Positions 1-6,724 of a stretch of 7,959 nucleotides of DNA are shown here, piece after piece (position 1 is the first letter of the stretch; every line of letters starts with the position of its first letter). The position numbers and the translations under genes are program-made. The notes under the pieces were generated by a model that searched no databases, was not told the origin of the DNA, and saw only the letters and a list, made by a program, of their open reading frames with translations. The stretch comes from JACVRU01 sp040905885 (lineage in GTDB: Bacteria; Actinomycetota; Thermoleophilia; Gaiellales; Gaiellaceae), in the NCBI GenBank assembly GCA_040905885.1, contig JBBDQR010000054.1:1-7959 (forward strand), given 5' to 3'.

Positions 1-80
1 AAGTGCGGAGCACTTCGCGGGGAAGGGCCGAGGGACGCCGGCCTGCGCCGCTCCGCAGCCGGCCAGGACGACAACCGTAC

Positions 81-98
81 GTGCGGTCGTGACCGCAC
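81..98. repeat. Perfect 8-bp inverted repeat spanning the MOSC gene start
   Basis: The arms GTGCGGTC (81-88) and GACCGCAC (91-98) are exact reverse complements around a 2-base GT spacer, and the GTG start codon of the MOSC gene (89-91) begins in that spacer. It could be a repressor site over a leaderless start, or an RNA hairpin masking the start codon in read-through transcripts. In sequence this GC-rich, an 8-bp perfect repeat can also arise by chance, so a function is only suggested. Confidence 0.35.
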
Positions 99-856
99 AG
101 CTTTCGTGGATCTCGATCGCCCCGGTCAAGGGGCTGGCGCTCGCGCACCCGGGCGAGGTCTCCCTCGAGCCGTACGGGGTCGCCGAGAACCGCCGCTTCT
201 TCCTCGTCGACGAGGAGGGGCGGCGCTACGGGCTGATCCGCGACGGCCGGCTCGTCCAGGTGGAGGCCGAGACGGACGCCGAGGGGACGCGGCTCTCGCT
301 GCGCTTCCCGGACGGCTCGGTCGTCGCCGGCGAGGTCGAGCCGGGACCGCCGGTCACGACGGACTTCTACGGACGGCCCGTGGAGGGCCGGCTCGTCGAG
401 GGCCCCTGGGCCGAGGCCCTCTCGGCACTCGCCGGGCGCACGGTGCAACTCGTCCGCGCGGAGCGCCCCGGCGGCGGCGTCGACCGCGCACGAGGCCCCG
501 TCTCGCTCGTCTCGGAGGCCTCGGCCGAGCAGCTGAGCGCCCACGCGGGAGTGCCGGTCGACCCGCGCCGCTTCCGCATGCTCTTCGGCGTCTCCGGAGC
601 CCGGCCCCACGAGGAGGACGAGTGGGTCGGCCGCGAGGTCGGCATCGGCGACGCCGTGATTCGCATCCTCGACCGCGTTGCGCGCTGCGCGATCACGACC
701 CAGGATCCCGACACCGGCGAGCGCGACCTCGACACGCTGAGGCTGATCGACGGCTACCGCCCCCGGGACGCGGCGGGCGGCATCTGCTTCGGCGTCTGGG
801 GCGACGTCGTCGAGCCCGGCCGCGTGCGGTTAGGAGATCCCGTCGGGCCGCGCTAG
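89..856 (+). CDS. MOSC domain-containing protein (MOSC N-terminal beta-barrel plus MOSC domain)
   Basis: A 255-residue protein with the usual two-part layout of bacterial and YcbX-like MOSC proteins. An N-terminal beta-barrel part has the typical opening Ile-x-x-x-Pro-Val-Lys-Gly-Leu (residues 8-16) and Glu-Asn-Arg-Arg-Phe-Phe-Leu-Val (33-40). The MOSC domain follows, roughly 110-250. It contains Pro-Arg-Arg-Phe-Arg (159-163) and the conserved cysteine Cys200 in Arg-Cys-Ala-Ile-Thr-Thr-Gln-Asp-Pro-x-Thr-Gly-Glu (199-211). In the family this cysteine is linked to sulfur carriage or molybdenum-cofactor binding, as in molybdenum cofactor sulfurases and mARC/YcbX-type reductases. No molybdenum-cofactor gene lies nearby, so substrate and partner are unknown. 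The GTG at 89 puts the conserved strand right at the N terminus. The frame stays open to the window edge, but no other start codon is visible upstream. No clear ribosome-binding site precedes it. A stop in another frame (TGA 90-92) overlaps the GTG, so coupling to an unseen upstream gene is possible. Confidence 0.9.
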   Translation: MTAQLSWISIAPVKGLALAHPGEVSLEPYGVAENRRFFLVDEEGRRYGLIRDGRLVQVEAETDAEGTRLSLRFPDGSVVAGEVEPGPPVTTDFYGRPVEGRLVEGPWAEALSALAGRTVQLVRAERPGGGVDRARGPVSLVSEASAEQLSAHAGVPVDPRRFRMLFGVSGARPHEEDEWVGREVGIGDAVIRILDRVARCAITTQDPDTGERDLDTLRLIDGYRPRDAAGGICFGVWGDVVEPGRVRLGDPVGPR

Positions 857-859
857 GGT
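854..859 (+). promoter_or_regulatory. Probable -10 element (TAGGGT) of a leaderless gene starting at 867
   Basis: TAGGGT overlaps the TAG stop of the MOSC gene and lies 7 bases before the ATG at 867. A TANNNT-type hexamer at this distance is the usual arrangement for leaderless transcripts in actinomycetotes. No convincing -35 box is visible; the region near 830-835 matches TTGACA poorly. There is also no Shine-Dalgarno sequence between the box and the ATG, which supports leaderless expression. This suggests that 867 was the true start of a gene now interrupted at about 990-1003. Confidence 0.45.
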
Positions 860-866
860 TGCCTGT

Positions 867-999
867 ATGGACAGCGCGCCGCTCGCGGCTCCGGCCCTGG
901 AGCAGCGCACTCTGCGGGCCCGCCGGGCGGAGTTCGCGCCGGGCGAGGTGAGCGAGATCGTCTTCGTGGCCGCCGGCGGGGGGACGGTGAGGATCGACC
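867..999 (+). pseudogene. 5' fragment of an unrecognised gene, cut off at the livM junction
   Basis: The ATG at 867 opens a frame that looks coding for about 42 codons: alternating Ala/Leu/Arg, then Pro-Gly-Glu-Val-Ser-Glu-Ile-Val-Phe-Val-Ala-Ala-Gly-Gly-Gly-Thr-Val-Arg. After that it becomes an Arg/Pro-rich stretch (from about 996) that is plainly the shadow of the livM tail in another frame. The frame happens to continue without a stop into livG, so an automatic call would give a 336-residue protein with a spurious 74-residue N-terminal extension. I do not recognise the 42-residue start. It has its own -10-like box and no ribosome-binding site, so it is probably the beginning of a leaderless gene whose remainder is missing. 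The exact end of the fragment is uncertain, between about 985 and 1003. It may reflect a genomic deletion or an artificial contig join. Confidence 0.5.
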
Positions 1000-1089
1000 C
1001 GCTTCCTGCTCGTCGGCGCCGTGTTGATCTTCGTCATGAACCTCCGGCCGCAGGGGCTGATGGGTACCGCCCGCGTGGAGATCGTGTGA
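991..1089 (+). pseudogene. livM: 3' remnant of a LivM-type branched-chain amino acid ABC permease
   Basis: In the frame ending at the TGA 1087-1089 the sequence reads Arg-Phe-Leu-Leu-Val-Gly-Ala-Val-Leu-Ile-Phe-Val-Met-Asn-Leu-Arg-Pro-Gln-Gly-Leu-Met-Gly, ending Arg-Val-Glu-Ile-Val. A last hydrophobic helix followed by (L/F)RPQGL(L/M)G is the characteristic C terminus of LivM permeases (LivH proteins can end similarly). Only about 30 codons are present: an in-frame stop at 988-990 precedes them and there is no start codon at a sensible place. An intact LivM is roughly 300 or more residues, so about 90 percent is missing. Its stop overlaps the livG start by one base (TGATG, 1087-1091), the junction expected in an intact liv operon. 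So the right-hand side of the break is native and the left-hand side is foreign to it. Confidence 0.75.
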
Positions 1090-1873
1090 TGGCCGCCCGC
1101 CTGCTCGAGCTCGACGGCGTCGGCCTCTCCTTCGGCGGCCTGCGCGTGCTCAGCCGGCTGCACCTGCACGTCGACGAGGGCGAGATCGTCAGCGTGATCG
1201 GCCCGAACGGCGCCGGCAAGACGACGCTCTTCAACGTCGTCACCGGGATCTACGAGCCAGACGAGGGCGACATCCGCCTCGGCGGCGAGTCGATCGCGGG
1301 GCTGCCGCCGCACGCGATCGCGCGCAAGGGGGTCGCGCGCACGTTCCAGACGCTGCGGCTGTTCCTGAACATGACGGTGGTCGAGAACGTGATGGCGGCG
1401 ACCTACGGGAACACGCGTGCCACCGTCTTCGAGTCGATGCTGCGGCTGCCGCGCGCGCGGCGGGAGCACCGGGAGGCGCGGGCGCTCGCGGAGGAGAAGC
1501 TCCGCTTCTTCGGCGAACGGCTCGTCGGCTACCGGTGGGAGCAGCCCGCCTTCAGCCTCTCGTACGCAAACCGTCGGCGGCTCGAGATCGCACGGGCGAT
1601 GGCGACGGAGCCGCGCATCCTGCTGCTGGACGAGCCGGCCGCCGGGATGAACCCGGTCGAGACGCAGGAGATCACGCAGCTGATCGGCCAGCTGCGCGAG
1701 CAGGGCGGCTACACCATCCTCGTCATCGAGCACGACATGCACGTCGTCGAGGGGATCTCCGACCGCGTCGTCGCGCTCGACCACGGGGAGAAGATCGCGG
1801 AGGGGTCGTTCGACGAGGTGGCGACGAACGAGCGCGTGATCGAGGCCTACCTCGGCCGGCGGGAGGCGGCGGC

Positions 1874-1877
<4 letters not shown>
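1089..1877 (+). CDS. livG: Branched-chain amino acid/amide ABC transporter ATPase LivG
   Basis: A 262-residue ATPase of the HAAT (LIV-I) importer family. It sits on the cytoplasmic face and powers uptake of leucine, isoleucine and valine, or of amides, urea or other amino acids in relatives. Walker A is GPNGAGKT (38-45), the Q-loop glutamine is Gln87 in RTFQ, the signature is LSYANR (157-162), Walker B is ILLLDEP (177-183) and the switch histidine is His215. The LivG-typical R-x-F-Q-x-x-R-L-F and PAAGMNP segments are present, and the length is normal. The start at ATG 1089 is chosen over 867 because GGAG at 1077-1080 lies 8 bases upstream, the livM tail ends exactly there, and the protein then begins at the family's usual N terminus. 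It overlaps livF by 4 bases. The signature has Ala160 where Gly is more common (LSYG/LPYG). The exact substrate cannot be read from this subunit. Confidence 0.93.
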
Positions 1878-2591
<714 letters not shown>

Positions 2592-2602
<11 letters not shown>

Positions 2603-3803
2603 GACGCGTATCGACCCGCACCTCTACGAGGGCGTCTCGGGCGTCACCGGCGGCGCCCCGGAGCCCGTGCCGCGGCCGCGCGAGTCGGGGCCCCTCCCCG
2701 ACCGCGTCCGCCACCGCTTCCCGATCTTCGAGCGGCTCGTCTACATCAACAGCTGCTCGCAGGGCGCGCTCTCGGACGCGGTCCGGCAGGCCTACGAGGA
2801 CTACCTGCGGGACTGGGACGAGCACGGCGCGCCCTGGGAGTACTGGGTCGAGCGCGGGGAGGCGGCGCGGGGCGCGTTCGCGCGGCTGATCGGCGCCGAG
2901 CCGGACGAAGTGGCCGTGACGACGTCGCTCTCGGCCGGGCTGTCGGCGCTCGCGTCGGGCCTGCGCTACGCGCGCCGCTCGAAGATCGTCACCACCGAGC
3001 TCGAGTTCCCGACCGTCGGCCAGATCTGGCACGCGCAGGAGGCGCGCGGCGCCCGCGTCGTCCACGTCCCGCCCGAGCGGCTCGTCGAGGCGATCGACGA
3101 CGACACGCTGCTCGTCTCCGTCACGCACGTCTCCTACCGGACGGGCGAGCTGGTCCGCCTGGAGCCCGTCGTCCGCGCCGCCCACGAGCGCGGCGCGCTC
3201 GTCTTCCTCGACGCGTACCAGACGGCCGGCTCGGTCCCGCTCGACGTGCGCGCGCTCGGTGTCGACTTCCTCGCCGCAGGCGCGCTCAAGTACCTGCTCG
3301 GCTCGGCCGGTCTCGCGTTCCTCTACGCGCGGCGCGACGTGGTCGAGCGCGCCTGGCCGACCGCGACCGGCTGGTTCGCCGACCGGGACGTGTTCTCGAT
3401 GGACATCCACGACTACTCGCCGTCCCCGACCGCACGGCGCTTCGAGTCGGGGACGCCGCCGATCCCGGCGATCTACGCCGGCATCGCCGGCATCGAGCTC
3501 ATGCTCCAGACCGGGGTGGAGGAGACTCAGGCGCACGTCCAGGACCTGAACCACCGGCTGCTGGAGGGGCTCGAGGAGCTCGGCGCGGAGGTGGTCACGC
3601 CGCGGAAGCGCGACCGGCGCGGCGCGCTCGTCTGCGTGAAGTCGACGGACGCGGCCGCGCTCGTGGCGGCCCTGCGCCGGGAGGGGATCGTCACCTCCGA
3701 GCGGGACTCGAACCTCCGCATCTCGGCGCACTGCTACAACGCCGTCGAGGACGTCGACGCCGTCCTCGACGCGCTCCGGCGCCACCGGTCGCTTCTCGCT
3801 TGA
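2592..3803 (+). CDS. Class V PLP-dependent aminotransferase-fold enzyme (SufS/isopenicillin N epimerase-like group)
   Basis: A 403-residue cytoplasmic fold-type I PLP enzyme. An extension of about 40 residues precedes the core, which starts at Phe-Pro-Ile-Phe-x-x-x-x-Tyr-Ile-Asn (43-53). The phosphate-cup region is Thr-Thr-Ser-Leu-Ser-Ala-Gly (110-116). The PLP pyridine partner is Asp207, followed by Gln210, in Leu-Asp-Ala-Tyr-Gln. The Schiff-base lysine is Lys233 in Gly-Ala-Leu-Lys-Tyr-Leu-Leu-Gly. Arg-Phe-Glu-Ser-Gly-Thr-Pro (283-289) and the C-terminal Asn-Leu-Arg-Ile-Ser-x-His-x-Tyr-Asn-x-x-Glu-Asp-Val-Asp (374-389) are class V hallmarks, with Arg376 the likely carboxylate anchor. The family includes cysteine desulfurases, serine/alanine-glyoxylate aminotransferases, kynureninase and isopenicillin N epimerases. 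I see no desulfurase-type cysteine loop, so desulfurase activity is unlikely, but the reaction is not settled. Overlap with livF suggests that it acts on what the transporter brings in. The start is TTG. Confidence 0.88.
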
Positions 3804-3828
3804 CAACGCATACCACGATTGCTATAGA
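3800..3828 (+). promoter_or_regulatory. Strong sigma-70-type promoter of the XRE-DUF2339-ankyrin operon
   Basis: TTGACA (3800-3805) and TATAGA (3823-3828) are separated by exactly 17 bases. This gives a perfect -35 and a good -10 in a region that is otherwise extremely GC-rich. The -35 shares bases with the TGA stop of the aminotransferase (3801-3803). The predicted transcription start, about 7 bases beyond the -10, falls at or next to the GTG at 3837, so the transcript should be leaderless or nearly so. The -10 lies in the centre of a 34-bp palindrome. Confidence 0.8.
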
Positions 3829-3843
3829 TAGCAATCGTGGTAT
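3810..3843. promoter_or_regulatory. 34-bp perfect palindrome, probable operator of the XRE regulator
   Basis: The left arm ATACCACGATTGCTAT (3810-3825) and right arm ATAGCAATCGTGGTAT (3828-3843) are exact reverse complements around the 2-base spacer AG. The palindrome covers most of the -35/-10 spacer, the whole -10 box, the likely transcription start and the GTG start codon of the regulator. That position suits a repressor that blocks RNA polymerase, and homodimeric XRE proteins commonly bind such sites next to their own genes. In RNA read through from the aminotransferase operon it would form a 16-bp stem burying the GTG. No T-run follows it, so it is not a typical intrinsic terminator. Confidence 0.82.
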
Positions 3844-4130
3844 ATCGAGACACGAAGCTGACGTCTGAGTCGATCGAGCGGCTGCGCCAGCGGATCGGCC
3901 ATGCGGAGCAGGGCTGGTTCTTCGCCCAGATCGCGGAAGAGGTCGCCGACCGCCGCCAGAGCCTCGGGCTCACGCAGAAGGAGCTCGCCCACCTCACCGG
4001 GACGACTCAGTCCGCGATCGCCCGGCTGGAGCGCGGCGGGCGGCCGCCCCGAATCGACACGCTCATGCGAATCGCCGAGGCGCTCGACTGCGATCTGATC
4101 GTGCGCCTCGAGCCGAAGGAGGAGCCGTGA
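3837..4130 (+). CDS. XRE-family HTH transcriptional regulator, HigA-antitoxin-like
   Basis: A 97-residue DNA-binding protein. The N-terminal ~35 residues are predicted helical. An HTH_3/Cro-CI domain follows, about residues 36-88: Leu-Gly-Leu-Thr-Gln-Lys-Glu-Leu-Ala (43-51), turn, then the recognition helix Thr-Gln-Ser-Ala-Ile-Ala-Arg-Leu-Glu (57-65). Pro-Arg-Ile-Asp-Thr-Leu-Met-Arg-Ile-Ala-Glu-Ala-Leu (71-83) completes it. The short size and the ending Leu-Ile-Val-Arg-Leu-Glu-Pro resemble HigA-type antitoxins and related small regulators. However, no toxin gene lies on either side, so it is best called a regulator. The start is GTG 3837, inside the palindrome. No other start codon gives a full HTH, and the promoter position implies a leaderless message without a ribosome-binding site. 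Its stop overlaps the next gene by 4 bases (GTGA). It probably represses its own operon through the palindrome. Confidence 0.88.
   Translation: MVYRDTKLTSESIERLRQRIGHAEQGWFFAQIAEEVADRRQSLGLTQKELAHLTGTTQSAIARLERGGRPPRIDTLMRIAEALDCDLIVRLEPKEEP
4116..4122 (+). promoter_or_regulatory. Ribosome-binding site of the DUF2339 gene
   Basis: AAGGAGG lies in the last codons of the XRE gene, 4 bases before GTG 4127. It is a full-strength Shine-Dalgarno sequence, slightly close to the start, and supports the GTG that overlaps the XRE stop. Translation of the large membrane protein is therefore likely both coupled to the regulator and strongly initiated. Confidence 0.65.
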
Positions 4131-6724
4131 ACGCGATCCTTGCCCGCCTCGAGGCCGTCGAGGCGCAGCTGCGGGCCCTCCAGCGCGAGGTCGAGGAGCT
4201 GCGCGCGCTGGCGGGCGCGGCCGAGCCGGAGCCCGAGCCGGAGCCCGAACCCGCTCCGCCCGCGTACGAGTACGTGCCGCCCGCCCCGCGCGCTCCCCGG
4301 CCGCGGCGCCCTCGTCCCACCATCAACGCGGCCGATCTCATGAGCGCGCGCACGCTCGCCTCGGCCGGCGGCGTCGTCACGCTGCTCGGCGTCGTCCTCC
4401 TCTTCGTGCTCGCGGTCAACCGGGGCTGGATCGGGCCGGTGGAGCGCGTGGCGTTCGGGGCGGTCGCCTCGGCAGTCGCGGTCGCGCTCGGGTTCGTCGT
4501 GCGGTCGCGCTACGGGCAGTATCACTCCGCGCTCGCGGCCGTCGGTGCGGGGATCGGCGGCGGCTACGCGACGCTCCTCGCGGCGGTCGTCCTCTACGAC
4601 CTCGTGCCCCAGCCGGTCGCGCTGGCGATCGCCGCGGCCATCGCCGCGGTGGGGGTTGTCATCTCGCTGCTCTGGAACGCGCAGCTCGTCGCCGCGCTCG
4701 GCCTCGTCGGCGCGACGCTCGCGCCGGCCGCGGTGGCGCTGGACTCCGGGCTCAGCGTCGGCGGCGTCGCGTTCGCGGCCTTCGTCTTCGCGGGGACCGC
4801 GGTCGTGGCGATCGAGCGCGGCTGGCGGCCGCTGCTGATCGCGGGTGTCGTCGCGAGCCTCCCGCAGGCCGCGGCCCTCGCCGGCTCCGAGCCGGACAGC
4901 GTCGGCGGCGCGCTCGGCGTCACGCTCGGCTTCGCCGCGCTCTACCTCGCCGCGGGCCTCGCGACGCAGCTCCGCTCTGGCCGCCCGGACCGGCCGGCGG
5001 CGGCGCTCGTCCTGCTCTCGGCCACGCTCTCCTTCGCCTCCGCCGCCGCGCTGCTCGAGGGCACCGCGGAGAACGCCGCGCTGCTGGCGATCGCGGGCGT
5101 GTACTCGCTGCTCACTGCGGCGATCTTCGCGCGCGATCGCGAGCTGGCCGCGGTGGTGGCCGTGGCCGCGCTCACGCTCGGCGCCTTCGCCCTCGCGAAC
5201 GTCCTCGACGGCCCGTCGCTCGTCGCGGTCTGGTCGGCGGAGGCCGCCGGCCTCGCCTGGCTCGCCGGTCGCGTTCGAGACCTCCGCTACACCGTCGGCG
5301 CGCTCGCGTACCTCGCGCTGGCGGCAGGGCACGCGCTCTTCCTCGACGCTCCCGGCGATCGGCTCTACACCGAGCATCCCGACCCGGCCGCCGGCATCCC
5401 TGCCCTGGTCGCGGCGCTGCTCGCCGCCGTCCTCGTCGCCGGCGCCTCGCGGCGTTGGCAGGAGGAGGAGGGACGGCTGGCCTGGCTCGCGGCGATCCGC
5501 GCCCCGCTTGCGGCCGGCCTCGTCTGGGGCGCCGCGGTGTTCGGCGCCTACACGGCGGCGCTCGGGCTCGTGGAGCTCGTCGGCGACTTCGACTGGGGCC
5601 ATCTCGGCGTGATCGCCCTCTGGGCCGTGGCCGGCGCCGTGATCCTCGTCCTGGGCGGGCGTCTCGGCCGCGTCGATCTCCTCCTCGGCGGCGCGCTCTG
5701 GCTCGGCGCGGTCACCGTGCAGGTCGTGCTCTTCGCCCTGCCGACGCTGGAGCACCCGGCGCGCGGCTGGGCGACTCTCGCCCTGGCGGTGCCGGCCCTC
5801 GCCGCCGGCTACCTCGTCGAGCTGCTCGAGCCCCGGTCGGTCGTGGCGGGCATCCTGCCGCCGCTGAGCGCGATCCTCGGAGCCGTCGCGGCCGTCGAGC
5901 TCGCCCCGTCGGGCGACCCGACCGGCTACTCGCTGCTCGGCGCGGCGGCCGCGTACGGCGTGCTGACGGCGCCGGTCTTCGTCCGCTCGCGACTCCTGGC
6001 CACGCAGCTGTGGGCGATCGCGGTCGCGTTCGCCCTGGCCGCGTCAGTGCTCCTCCTCGACGGGACCGCCCTGGCGGCCGCGTGGGCGGGGGCTGCCGCA
6101 GGACTCGCTCTGCTGGCGTACCTGTTCCGGGAGGGCCGCTTCCAGCTCGCCGCGCTCGGGTACGCGGCGCTGGCACTCGGCTACGCGGTCGTGGTGCTCG
6201 CTCCGCCGAACGAGCTGTTCGTCGCCAACGCCGATCCGGCGAACGGCGCGCCGGCCGTCTTCCTCGCCGCCGTCGCGGCGCTCGCGGTCGCGCTGCTGGC
6301 GGGGCCGGTCCGGCTGCTCACGCTGGACGAGCTCGACGCGCGACTGCGGGCGACGCAGGGCTCTCTGCGGACCGGCGCCGCGTGGACAGCCGGCCTCACC
6401 GCCTTCTACGGGCTCTCGCTCACGGTGCTCGGCATCGTCGCCTGGCTCGGCGGCGCCGACCTGGACACGGAGTTCCAGCGCGGCCACACCACGGTGAGCT
6501 CGGTCTGGGGTGCGATCGGGCTCGTGCTCCTCTATCTCGGCCTGCGGTACGACTGGCGGGCGTTCCGCCCGGCCGGCTTCGGGCTCTTCGCGGTCAGCCT
6601 CGCGAAGATCTTCCTCTTCGACCTGTCGCAGCTGAGCTCGATCGCCCGCGCCGTCTCGTTCCTCGCGGTCGGCGCGCTCCTGCTCACCGCCGGATTCTTC
6701 TACCAGCGTCTCTCCCGTGCCTGA
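4127..6724 (+). CDS. DUF2339 family large polytopic membrane protein
   Basis: An 865-residue integral membrane protein of unknown function, assigned to DUF2339 (COG5373-like) by its layout. Residues 1-28 form a short coiled coil rich in Glu, Leu and Arg. Next is a Glu-Pro repeat (33-42) and a Pro/Arg-rich linker (to about 65). Near-continuous hydrophobic helices follow from about 78 to the C terminus, probably more than 20. The family entry motif is visible as Ala-Gly-Gly-Val-Val-Thr-Leu-Leu-Gly (80-88), then Asn-Arg-Gly-Trp-Ile-Gly-Pro (98-104) and Arg107. The N terminus is probably cytoplasmic, before the first helix. The protein contains an internal duplication: residues about 308-440 match about 592-724 without gaps at an offset of 284, for example Tyr326/Tyr610, LDG 360-362/644-646, Trp369/Trp653 and Asp419/Asp703. 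The start is GTG, overlapping the XRE stop by 4 bases; the end overlaps the ankyrin gene by 8. No catalytic motif was recognised. Confidence 0.85.
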   Translation: MNAILARLEAVEAQLRALQREVEELRALAGAAEPEPEPEPEPAPPAYEYVPPAPRAPRPRRPRPTINAADLMSARTLASAGGVVTLLGVVLLFVLAVNRGWIGPVERVAFGAVASAVAVALGFVVRSRYGQYHSALAAVGAGIGGGYATLLAAVVLYDLVPQPVALAIAAAIAAVGVVISLLWNAQLVAALGLVGATLAPAAVALDSGLSVGGVAFAAFVFAGTAVVAIERGWRPLLIAGVVASLPQAAALAGSEPDSVGGALGVTLGFAALYLAAGLATQLRSGRPDRPAAALVLLSATLSFASAAALLEGTAENAALLAIAGVYSLLTAAIFARDRELAAVVAVAALTLGAFALANVLDGPSLVAVWSAEAAGLAWLAGRVRDLRYTVGALAYLALAAGHALFLDAPGDRLYTEHPDPAAGIPALVAALLAAVLVAGASRRWQEEEGRLAWLAAIRAPLAAGLVWGAAVFGAYTAALGLVELVGDFDWGHLGVIALWAVAGAVILVLGGRLGRVDLLLGGALWLGAVTVQVVLFALPTLEHPARGWATLALAVPALAAGYLVELLEPRSVVAGILPPLSAILGAVAAVELAPSGDPTGYSLLGAAAAYGVLTAPVFVRSRLLATQLWAIAVAFALAASVLLLDGTALAAAWAGAAAGLALLAYLFREGRFQLAALGYAALALGYAVVVLAPPNELFVANADPANGAPAVFLAAVAALAVALLAGPVRLLTLDELDARLRATQGSLRTGAAWTAGLTAFYGLSLTVLGIVAWLGGADLDTEFQRGHTTVSSVWGAIGLVLLYLGLRYDWRAFRPAGFGLFAVSLAKIFLFDLSQLSSIARAVSFLAVGALLLTAGFFYQRLSRA
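4223..4252 (+). repeat. Glu-Pro dipeptide repeat (5 units) in the DUF2339 protein
   Basis: Five consecutive Glu-Pro pairs (residues 33-42), encoded by mostly GAGCCG/GAGCCC hexamers, link the coiled-coil start to the Pro/Arg-rich linker before the first membrane helix. Such stretches form stiff, extended spacers. The near-identical hexamers could vary in number between strains by slippage. Confidence 0.75.

Noticed and set aside
38..62. GC-rich hairpin (CCGG-c-CTGCG paired with CGCAG-CCGG) and a smaller hairpin AAGTGC/GCACTT at 1-15.
   Set aside because: There is no T-run after either, and short GC stems are frequent here. A terminator call is not supported.
1..88. A lipobox-like reading on the minus strand (Val-Val-Val-Leu-Ala-Gly-Cys-Gly, about 74-49) suggesting a divergent lipoprotein.
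   Set aside because: No usable start codon lies close upstream in that frame. The nearest is a TTG at 129-127 inside the MOSC gene, which gives an N terminus without the positive charges of a signal peptide. Coincidental coding-like shadows are common at this GC content. It would need sequence to the left of the window.
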